A stretch of DNA of 64,000 bases from assembly GCA_030066685.1 (NCBI GenBank), contig JASJBF010000002.1, positions 124,001 through 188,000 of the forward strand. Reading direction: 5' to 3'. The notes under the pieces are model-generated. The model was not told where the DNA came from. It ran no database searches and saw only the letters and a list, made by a program, of their open reading frames with translations. The translations under genes and the position numbers were made by a program. The stretch comes from Kiloniellales bacterium. GTDB taxonomy: Bacteria; Pseudomonadota; Alphaproteobacteria; Kiloniellales; JAKSBE01. The stretch's first letter is position 1. Each line of letters begins with the position of its first letter. Shown here piece after piece: positions 42,557 to 49,328 of this stretch.

Positions 42557-42745
42557 CTAGTGGTCCCGGTTATCCCGTTCGAACGCCATCTTGATCAGCA
42601 CCATGATGAAGATGACGCTGAGGACGGCGATTCCGAGCGCGGAGTAATGCAGGACCGGGTCGTGCGAGTTTCCCGCCAGGATCAGCGCAGCCAAGCCTAG
42701 AAGGCCGACGAATCCCCCCACGATCCAACTGCCGATACCTTCCAT
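42557..42745 (-). CDS. 62-residue two-helix membrane protein
   Basis: No family is recognised. Two hydrophobic helices, GSWIVGGFVGLLGLAALIL and YSALGIAVLSVIFIMVLIKM, are joined by a short loop GNSHDPVLH and end in a charged tail FERDNRDH. This hairpin resembles small respiratory-complex or oxidase accessory subunits, but the likeness is only general. The start is the ATG at EGIGSW with GGGAGGC upstream. It lies between an FNR-like box and the hemerythrin gene on the same strand, so it is probably expressed under oxygen limitation. Confidence 0.75.
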   Translation of the reverse strand: MEGIGSWIVGGFVGLLGLAALILAGNSHDPVLHYSALGIAVLSVIFIMVLIKMAFERDNRDH

Positions 42746-42807
42746 GCCTCCCGAGCCTCCCCCTCGTGCTTGCCGCTGCAACGTCCTTAGGAATTACCTA
42801 CCGGGCC

Positions 42808-42821
42808 ATGACTTATGTCAA
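42808..42821. promoter_or_regulatory. FNR-like box, one mismatch
   Basis: ATGACTTATGTCAA differs from consensus at the first base. It is 62 bases from the 62-residue membrane protein gene and 158 bases from the divergent cytochrome c gene. Confidence 0.5.
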
Positions 42822-42979
42822 TCCCGTCGGCCGGGTGTGGTGGCCCCGATGGGTGGGACGCGTGTGAACGATTCGGCCGCCGCCCGCGTATTATTGACGT
42901 AGCGGCCGCTGACGCTACTTTCTGGGTATCTGGAGCTCTGCGGGGCCGTAGCCTTGTCGTAAAGGGAGAGATACGGGTG

Positions 42980-43357
42980 ATGACACGCAATGGGATTCTC
43001 GCGATTGCCTTGGCCGCCTTCTGCGCCTTGGGGGGCGCAACGGCCGAGGCGGCCGATCTGAAGAAGGGCAAGAAGGTCTTCAACAAGTGCAAGGCCTGCC
43101 ACGCGCTGGAAGCCGGCAAGAAGAAGGTCGGGCCGAGCCTGCACGGCGTCTTCGGGCGCAAGGCCGGGACCGTGGACGGCTTCAAGTATTCCAAGGCCAT
43201 GGTCGATAGCGGCATCGTCTGGGACGACGCGACCATCACCGAGTACCTGAAGAGGCCTAAGAAGTACATTCCCGGCAACAAGATGGCCTTTGCCGGGCTC
43301 AAGAAGCAGGACGACATCGACAACCTCTTGGCCTACTTGAGAGAGAACACCAACTAG
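42980..43357 (+). CDS. Cytochrome c2-like soluble electron carrier
   Basis: A periplasmic class I cytochrome c, 125 residues as precursor. The signal peptide ILAIALAAFCALGGATAEA is followed by KKVFNKCKACHALEAGKK (heme), VGPSLHGVFGRKAGTV and the axial-Met segment PGNKMAFAGLKKQDD, with the C-terminal helix DNLLAYL. This is the layout of alphaproteobacterial cytochrome c2/c550 proteins that donate to oxidases. The ATG within GTGATG is used, because GGGAGAG lies upstream. It is the last gene of the low-oxygen island and is divergent from the small membrane protein/hemerythrin pair. Confidence 0.94.
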   Translation: MTRNGILAIALAAFCALGGATAEAADLKKGKKVFNKCKACHALEAGKKKVGPSLHGVFGRKAGTVDGFKYSKAMVDSGIVWDDATITEYLKRPKKYIPGNKMAFAGLKKQDDIDNLLAYLRENTN

Positions 43358-43488
43358 GCGACCTTCGGGCCCGCCCTTCCACCGGCGTTGGAGCCCGGGC
43401 TGGTCGCGCGCCCGACCCGGCGGTAACCTGGATCGGCATCCGGCGGGCGCGGCCTTACGAGGCCGCGCCCCCGAACTCGTTCGGAACG

Positions 43489-44205
43489 ATGCAGGTTCGA
43501 GACGCCATGGCCCGCCCCCGCGACTCCCGCCGGATCGGCCGCCGCTTTGTGCGGGCCCTGCTCTGGCTCCTGGTCCTGGGTGCGGCGGTCCCGCTGGGCG
43601 TCGTCGTCGCCTATCGGGTCGTGCCGCCGCCGATGACCCCGTTGATGGTGATCCGCCTGGCCGAAGGGGAGAGCCTGGAGCGTGACTGGGTGGCCCTGTC
43701 CCAGATCTCGCCCCATGCGGCGAAGGCGGTGATCGCCGCCGAGGACAACCTCTTCTGCAACCACCGCGGCTTCGACTGGGATGCCCTGCTGGAGGCCGTC
43801 GCGGAGCACCGTCGGGGCGAGCGCCTTCGCGGTGCCAGCACGATATCGATGCAGACGGCGAAGAACGTTTTCCTCTGGCCCGGGCGCAGCCTCGTCCGCA
43901 AGGGCCTGGAAGCCTATCTGACGCCCTTGATCGAGTTGGCTTGGGGCAAGCGGCGGATCATCGAGATCTACCTCAACGTCGCCGAGTGGGGCCCTGGCGT
44001 TTACGGCATCGAGGCCGCGGCGCGGCGCCACTTCGGCAAAGGCGCGGCCCGGCTGTCTCGCTGGGAGGCGGCGTTGCTGGCCGCGGTGCTGCCCAATCCG
44101 CGCGCTTGGTCGGCCTCGGACCCCGGCCCCTTCGTGCGCCAGAGGGCGCGCGTCTACCTGCGCCGGATGGAGCAGCTGGGCCCGCTGCTCGATTGCGTGG
44201 CCTGA
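43489..44205 (+). CDS. mtgA: Monofunctional biosynthetic peptidoglycan transglycosylase
   Basis: A GT51 glycosyltransferase that polymerises lipid II into glycan strands at the outer face of the inner membrane. The 238-residue protein has one N-terminal helix (ALLWLLVLGAAVPLGVVVAY). The GT51 motifs are AVIAAEDNLFCNHRGFDW (catalytic Glu; usual EDxxFxxHxGFD), RLRGASTISMQTAKNVFLW, KRRIIEIYLNVAEWGPGVYG, and RWEAALLAAVLPNPRAWS. There is no transpeptidase domain. An in-frame ATG 18 bases later is an alternative start. A nearby bactofilin gene supports a cell-envelope neighbourhood. Confidence 0.95.
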   Translation: MQVRDAMARPRDSRRIGRRFVRALLWLLVLGAAVPLGVVVAYRVVPPPMTPLMVIRLAEGESLERDWVALSQISPHAAKAVIAAEDNLFCNHRGFDWDALLEAVAEHRRGERLRGASTISMQTAKNVFLWPGRSLVRKGLEAYLTPLIELAWGKRRIIEIYLNVAEWGPGVYGIEAAARRHFGKGAARLSRWEAALLAAVLPNPRAWSASDPGPFVRQRARVYLRRMEQLGPLLDCVA

Positions 44206-44434
44206 GGTGTCTGCTTGTCCCGAAGCCGCAGTCCGGAGCGTGTCCGCTGAACCTCCGTCGCGCCGCTGGAGATGTGTCCATTTTGGGGCGCAGGTCCAAG
44301 GTTTAACCCTCGCTTAACCATGGCGGCGCATCCTAGTCTTGCGGCTGAAATCCGGCAGCGAAGGCATGAACCGGGGTTGAAGATCGCGACACCGACGGTT
44401 CAAGAACCGGATCGAGAGCAGGTGGAGGACGTGA

Positions 44435-44737
44435 ATGTTCAGATTTGTCGGCTCGGCACTCAAGGCGCTCCGCGACTCCAAGGAGCACCGCAAGCATCGG
44501 CGCGCGCTCCAGGAGATCGAGCCCGGCCAGGCCTTCGTCCGGGCCCGTGGTGCCAGGACGCTGGAAACCGTGCAGGTGGCCGGCATCGTCAACTTGGTGG
44601 ACGATGTGCCTCACGTCCGCTACCGCGTCCGTCTGCGCCAGCAGGCCGGCCACTTCGACGACGGGGTTCGAACCTTGGGCGCGGCACACTTCCTCGAGAC
44701 CTACAGCAGAGTGGCCGAGCCGCGGTTCCAGGACTGA
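44435..44737 (+). CDS. Hypothetical basic protein upstream of bactofilin
   Basis: A 100-residue soluble basic protein with no recognised domain. The N-terminal helix (ALKALRDSKEHRKHRRALQE) is followed by a beta-rich part: VQVAGIVNLVDDVPHVRYRV, RLRQQAGHFDDGVRTLGAAH. A strong GGAGG site seven bases before ATG supports the start. It lies 109 bases upstream of the bactofilin gene on the same strand and may share its transcript. The sequence before it is rich in TTAACC elements but holds no recognised operator. Confidence 0.7.
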   Translation: MFRFVGSALKALRDSKEHRKHRRALQEIEPGQAFVRARGARTLETVQVAGIVNLVDDVPHVRYRVRLRQQAGHFDDGVRTLGAAHFLETYSRVAEPRFQD

Positions 44738-44846
44738 CGCGCGGCGGCCATCGAAGGATGGACCCGGTCTCGGGCGGCCGTGCGCCGCGGCGCGACCTGC
44801 AGAACCAAGGTGCGCCAAAGGCGGCCATAGGGCGGAAGGAACGACC

Positions 44847-45242
44847 ATGAAGGAAGGCGGCAAAATGCCAGTCCAACACTCGATCATATCCCCGGATCTC
44901 AAGATCAAGGGCGATCTCGTGAGCTCCGGCGACATCAAGGTCGAGGGCAGCGTCGAAGGCAGTATCTCCTGCCGGACCTTGACCCTCGGCGACAACCCGG
45001 TCATCAACTGCAACGTGACCGCGGATACGGTTCGGGTGAACGGCGAGTTCTCCGGCCAGGTCAAGGCGACCAAGGTGGTCTTGACCAGCACCGCCCGTTT
45101 CAACGGCGACATTTACCAGGAAACCCTGGAGGTCGAGGACGGCGCCTCGATCCAAGGCTATGTCGGCCGGCTCAAGGAAGCGCCTGGCCGCGAGCCGGCC
45201 AAGATCTCGGCGGTCCCCAGCGGCCAGCCCGGGACCAAGTAA
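44847..45242 (+). CDS. Bactofilin
   Basis: A polymer-forming cytoskeletal protein of 131 residues that assembles as a beta-helix filament at the membrane. The DUF583 core covers about residues 10-105: ISPDLKIKGDLVSSGDIKVE, GSVEGSISCRTLTLGDNPVI, VRVNGEFSGQVKATKVVL, with the regular hydrophobic/glycine spacing. The terminal tail KEAPGREPAKISAVPSGQ is disordered. Bactofilins scaffold peptidoglycan enzymes in other bacteria, and mtgA lies about 640 bases upstream. The ATG is taken after GGAAGGA; an alternative frame upstream is not family-like. Confidence 0.93.
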   Translation: MKEGGKMPVQHSIISPDLKIKGDLVSSGDIKVEGSVEGSISCRTLTLGDNPVINCNVTADTVRVNGEFSGQVKATKVVLTSTARFNGDIYQETLEVEDGASIQGYVGRLKEAPGREPAKISAVPSGQPGTK

Positions 45243-45260
45243 CGGAAGAGGAGCAGCCCG

Positions 45261-46493
45261 GTGATCAGCCTGTTCAGGTCTGAAGCTCGTATCGGATCTC
45301 TGGTCGGACTCCTGGCCGGCGCCCTGCTGCTGCCGTCGTCGGCCCTGGCCGGCTCGGCCGAGGTGGAAAACCACATGGGCACGGCCGTGGCGGCCCAGCT
45401 CAACGGTGACTTCGCCGGCGCCTCCGCCTCCTTCGAGGCTGCGCTCAAGGCGGCCAAGGACTTCAATCCCGGGGATCCACGCCTGGGTGACATCTTCCAC
45501 GGCCTCGCCGTGGCCAAGCGCTCCGCCGGGAAGCTCAAGGACGCCGAGCCTTACTTCAAGCTGGCGCTGCTGGTGCGCGAGCAAGGGCTCGGCCGTATGC
45601 ACCTCGACGTCGCCGCGACCCTGACCGAGCTCGCCGAGTTTCACCGGCTCCGCGGGCAGACCGACGAGGCGGTCACGGCGGCCAAGCGCTCGCTCGACAT
45701 CCGCGAGGCCGTCCTCGGCGGCCAGCACATGGCGGTCGCGGCCAGCCATGGCCAGCTGGCCAACGTCTTGATGGACGGCGGCGACTACCAGTCGGCGGTC
45801 GGCCATGCCGAGCGGTCGCTGAACCTGATGGAGCAGGCGCTCAACCCCGACCATCCCAGCGTCGCCCAGGCGATGGACCGGCTGGCCAAGGCCTACCGCT
45901 ACACGGGACGCTACGGCGAAGCCGAGGCGCTGCTCCAGCGGGCGCTGGAGATCCGCGAGAAGGCCAGCGGCCGCTTCAGCCTGGGGGTCGTGCCGAGCCT
46001 CGACAGCCTGGCGGCCTTCTACCTCGACCAGAACCGACTGGCCGAAGCGGCGGCCTATTTCGAGGAGGCCCTGGCCTTCCGGGCCGAGCCGCCCGGCGCC
46101 CCCCTGCCGGAGGTCGCCGAGAGCCTCGATAACCTGGCCGGGGTCTACCGCGCCCAGGGCCGTTTCGACCAGGCCCGAAAGCTCTTCGGGGAATCGCTGG
46201 CGCTGCGCCGCAAGGCCTTCGGCGCCGAGCATCCGGCGGTCGCGGTCAGCCTGGACCGGCTATCCCGGCTCAGCCACCAGGAGGGCCGCCTTCAGGAGGC
46301 GGAAACCTTGCTGCGCCAGGCGCTGGCGATCCGCGAGCGGGTCCTGGGTAGCAGCCATCCCGACCTGGTCAGGAACCTGGAGAGCTACGCCGCCCTCTTG
46401 CGCGAGACCGGCCGGACCAACGACGCCCTGCGGCTCGAGGCCCGGGCCCGCGCCATCCGGACCTCGCAGGAGGCCCGCCGCCCGGCGTGGTGA
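45261..46493 (+). CDS. Exported tetratricopeptide protein, kinesin-light-chain-like repeats
   Basis: A 410-residue protein with a signal peptide (GALLLPSSALAGSA region) and about eight TPR units with a 42-residue period of the TPR_12/kinesin-light-chain type. The recurring motif is ALxIREKxxG followed by hydrophobic S.LA..Y...GR..EAE..: for example EALLQRALEIREKASGRFSL and AETLLRQALAIRERVLGSSH. It is probably a periplasmic scaffold; no catalytic residues were seen. It starts 18 bases after the bactofilin stop with GGAAGAGGAG and is convergent with the MATE gene. Confidence 0.88.
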   Translation: MISLFRSEARIGSLVGLLAGALLLPSSALAGSAEVENHMGTAVAAQLNGDFAGASASFEAALKAAKDFNPGDPRLGDIFHGLAVAKRSAGKLKDAEPYFKLALLVREQGLGRMHLDVAATLTELAEFHRLRGQTDEAVTAAKRSLDIREAVLGGQHMAVAASHGQLANVLMDGGDYQSAVGHAERSLNLMEQALNPDHPSVAQAMDRLAKAYRYTGRYGEAEALLQRALEIREKASGRFSLGVVPSLDSLAAFYLDQNRLAEAAAYFEEALAFRAEPPGAPLPEVAESLDNLAGVYRAQGRFDQARKLFGESLALRRKAFGAEHPAVAVSLDRLSRLSHQEGRLQEAETLLRQALAIRERVLGSSHPDLVRNLESYAALLRETGRTNDALRLEARARAIRTSQEARRPAW

Positions 46494-46499
46494 CGACCG

Positions 46500-47834
46500 T
46501 TACAGCGGCCGGATCGCCCGCCGGCTGACAGCCGCGAAGCGCCAGGCGAGCAGCGCCGTCGCGCAGATCAATCCCAGGACCAGCCCCCAGAGCAGCCCCG
46601 GCACGCCGCCTTCGAGCGCCAGGCCCAGGGTGTAGGACGCCGGCACGGCGACCACCGGGAAGGAGATCAGGTAGATCCCGGTCGGCACGATGACATCGCC
46701 GGCGCCGCGCAACGCCGAGATCAGCACCGCTTGGCTGCCGTCGACGACGACCAGGAAGGCGATGACCGAAAGCCCTAGGACCATGATCGCGACGACCTCG
46801 GGCTCGCGGTTGAAGATCAGGGCCACCGGGGTCCCGAAGAGGCCGATCGCAAGGCCGGTGGCCAGCATCATCGCGACCACGAGGCCCAGGCCGACCCAGC
46901 CGGCCGCGGCCATGCCCCGACGGTCCTCGCGGCCGACGGCGTTGGCGACCCGGACGGCGGTCGCCGTGCCCAGGCCGATCGCCAGCATGAAGACGAAGGT
47001 CGTGACGTTGTGCACCGCCTGGTAGGCGGCCAGCGCCGTTTCGCCCAGCAGGCCGGCGAAGAAGATCACGGCGGTGAAGGTGCCCGATTCGCAACCGATC
47101 GCCAGCGCCGGCGGCAAGCCGAGCCGCAGCAGCTTCGCCCAGACCGGCGCCAGGCCCCGCAGCGGCCCTCTGATCCCCAGCTTCTCCCGATCCGGCAGCC
47201 TCAGGATGTAGACGGCGAGGACCGCGAACATGACCCAGCGGGTGATCGTCGTGGCCAGCATGGCCCCGGCCGCTCCCATCGCCGGCGCGCCGAGCTGGCC
47301 CTCGATCAGGAGCCAGTTCAAGGCGGCGTTTAGGAGGTTGGCGCTCAGGGCCACGACCATGCCCGGCTCGGGCCGGCCCAGGCCCTCGAGGAAGAAGCCG
47401 CAGGCGATGTAGAGCAGGATCCCCGGCAGGCCGAACCCGGCCACGACCAGCGCCGCCCCGCCGCCGGCTGCGATCGACGGCGCCTGTCCGGCGGCCAGCA
47501 GCAGGTCCTCGCCGAGCAGGAGCACGCTCCCGCCCAGGCAGCCGGCCAGGGCCGCCAGCGCCAGGGCCGCCCGCCAGATCCGGCCGCAGTCGGCGCGGCG
47601 TCCGGCACCGTCCGCCTGGGCGGTCAGGACCACGGTGCCGGTCAGGATGCCGATCCCGATCACCAGCAGGAAGACGAAGGGCGCCAGGGCGATGCCGTAG
47701 TAGGCCATCTGGGCCGCGCTGGCCTGGCCGCACATGGCGGTGTCCACGGTGATCATGATGATCATGCCGGCGCGCGCCGCCATGACCGGTCCGGCCAGAC
47801 GCAGGGTCCGCGAGATGTGCTCGAACAAAGTCAT
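46500..47834 (-). CDS. MATE-family multidrug/metabolite exporter
   Basis: An inner-membrane secondary exporter of about 444 residues and 12 helices in two MatE halves. The first half shows LRLAGPVMAARAGMIIMITV, DTAMCGQASAAQMAYYGIAL and GTVVLTAQADGAGRR. The second starts near LRLGLPPALAIGCESGTFTA and has GTATAVRVANAVGREDRRGM, the repeated motif of the family. The ATG at MTLFEH is used; another 45 bases upstream would add a basic 15-residue leader. The substrate is unknown. It is divergent from the methyltransferase gene. Confidence 0.9.
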   Translation of the reverse strand: MTLFEHISRTLRLAGPVMAARAGMIIMITVDTAMCGQASAAQMAYYGIALAPFVFLLVIGIGILTGTVVLTAQADGAGRRADCGRIWRAALALAALAGCLGGSVLLLGEDLLLAAGQAPSIAAGGGAALVVAGFGLPGILLYIACGFFLEGLGRPEPGMVVALSANLLNAALNWLLIEGQLGAPAMGAAGAMLATTITRWVMFAVLAVYILRLPDREKLGIRGPLRGLAPVWAKLLRLGLPPALAIGCESGTFTAVIFFAGLLGETALAAYQAVHNVTTFVFMLAIGLGTATAVRVANAVGREDRRGMAAAGWVGLGLVVAMMLATGLAIGLFGTPVALIFNREPEVVAIMVLGLSVIAFLVVVDGSQAVLISALRGAGDVIVPTGIYLISFPVVAVPASYTLGLALEGGVPGLLWGLVLGLICATALLAWRFAAVSRRAIRPL

Positions 47835-48060
47835 CGGGCGGCCAGGTCGGGCCGCCCGCGTTACCGGTGATGCCTCCATGGTGGCCTGGACCCTACACCT
47901 GCGCCGGGCGGCGCGGAAGGGCCGGACCGGCGCAGCTGCCCAATCCTGGGCCGGTGGGGGACGCCGGGGCTTCGCCGGGGGATTAACCTCGGTTTCACCA
48001 AACTGGCCCATAAGGTCCTATGACTTTCGCAATCATCGCCCCTGGTCCTTAGGCCGAGCG

Positions 48061-49023
48061 ATGTCGGCCGCAGATCGCCCCCTCAACCGCCCGAAGACGC
48101 GGGACGGCAAGATCCCTTTTGGCGTCAAGCTGAAGGCCTGGTGGGAGGGCTATGAGGTCAAGGTCCGCCACCGGGATCTGGAGGCCGAGGCGGAAGCGGA
48201 GCGCAATGCCGGTCCGGTGCGGCTCTCGGCGTTGCCCTGGGACGAGGCCCGCATCGCCTTGGTCCAGGCCGTCTGGGGCGCCGGCTGCAGCGCGCCGGGC
48301 GGCGAGGCCTACCTCTGCGAACTGGTCAAGCCCTTCGCCCTGACCGAGCACATGAGCGTCGTCGACGTCGGGGCCGGCCTGGGCGAGGCGGTGCGTGTGA
48401 TCGCCAAGAACTTTCATTGCCGCAGCAAGGGATTCGAGCCGGATCCCAAGCTCGTTGCCGGCGCCGCCGAGCTCTCCCAGGCCGCCCACATGGCCGGCCG
48501 GGCCAAGGTCCTGCCCTTTGACGACCCCGAGTTCCCGCCCGCCCCGCACAGCGTCGACTGCGTGCTGTCGAAGGAGTTCCTCTACCTCGTGGACGACAAG
48601 CGCGGCCTCCTGACCGCCTTGGTCGAAGGGCTGAAGCGGCCGGGCCAGCTGCTGTTCACGGATTATGTGCTGGCCTCCGAGGACGGCCCCCGGAGTGATG
48701 TCGACGCCTGGGCGAAGGTCGACCCGGAGCCGATCCATCCCTGGACGGTGGCCCACTACGAAGCGCTCTTCGCCGAGCTGGGCCTCGAGCATCGGATCTC
48801 CGAGGACATCTCGGACTCGGTGAAGGCCAGGGCGGTCAAGGGCTGGGAGCAGTTCATCGGCAGTCAGAAGCGGGGCGGCGCCGGGGATCACCTCGCCCCT
48901 CTGATGGTCCGGGAGATCGAGATCTGGACCCGCCGGATGGCGGCCCTGCAGAGCGGTCAGCTGCGCGCCTACCGCTTCTTCGCCCTCAAGCGCAATCAGG
49001 GCCAGAAACTGTCCGTCACCTAG
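48061..49023 (+). CDS. SAM-dependent methyltransferase (class I)
   Basis: A 320-residue cytoplasmic protein. Motif I for S-adenosylmethionine is [20 protein letters not shown] (about residue 100), followed by the acidic loop [14 protein letters not shown] and the catalytic-domain [36 protein letters not shown] is the post-IV strand. The N-terminal 50 residues are charged and helical. It resembles the UbiE/Coq5-like or sterol/phosphoethanolamine methyltransferase type; the substrate is not determined. The ATG agrees with family length; a longer frame would overlap the divergent MATE gene. Confidence 0.85.
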   Translation: MSAADRPLNRPKTRDGKIPFGVKLKAWWEGYEVKVRHRDLEAEAEAERNAGPVRLSALPWDEARIALVQAVWGAGCSAPGGEAYLCELVKPFALTEHMSVVDVGAGLGEAVRVIAKNFHCRSKGFEPDPKLVAGAAELSQAAHMAGRAKVLPFDDPEFPPAPHSVDCVLSKEFLYLVDDKRGLLTALVEGLKRPGQLLFTDYVLASEDGPRSDVDAWAKVDPEPIHPWTVAHYEALFAELGLEHRISEDISDSVKARAVKGWEQFIGSQKRGGAGDHLAPLMVREIEIWTRRMAALQSGQLRAYRFFALKRNQGQKLSVT

Positions 49024-49117
49024 GGCTGACGGGCGCCTGGAGCGGATTGACAGCGGCTCTCGCCGCGCCTATGTTCCCGGCCGCATTGAAAGGGCTCCGT
49101 CCCGGAGTGAAAGGTCC

Positions 49118-49243
49118 ATGAAAGTCGTCAACTCGCTGAAGACCGCGAAGAAGCGGGAAAAGAACTGCCAGGTCGTACGGCGCCGGGGCCGGGTCTTCGT
49201 CATCAACAAGAAGAACCCGCGCTTCAAGGCCCGCCAGGGCTGA
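49118..49243 (+). CDS. rpmJ: Ribosomal protein L36, cysteine-poor form
   Basis: A 41-residue ribosomal protein. It reads [20 protein letters not shown], then [20 protein letters not shown], ending in G, which matches the bL36 B-type (YkgO-like) length and pattern. The zinc-ribbon C-x2-C...C...H of zinc-binding L36 is reduced to a single cysteine, so it is the zinc-independent form, which many alphaproteobacteria carry. The ATG follows GGAGTGAAAGG. A GC-rich hairpin lies just downstream, without a T run. It stands alone between the methyltransferase and the PhzF-PilZ fusion gene. Confidence 0.95.
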   Translation: MKVVNSLKTAKKREKNCQVVRRRGRVFVINKKNPRFKARQG

Positions 49244-49328
49244 GTGCGCGCCGGACGCCGGCGCGCCGGGCGATCCGTCTTCCTGCTTCCAAGATCATGA
49301 GAGATCGGCCCGCGACGGCGCCTGCGGG

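Noticed and set aside
49248-49264. GC-rich hairpin after the L36 gene as a terminator
   Set aside because: The stem GCGCCGG/CCGGCGC is perfect, but no T run follows, so intrinsic termination is doubtful.
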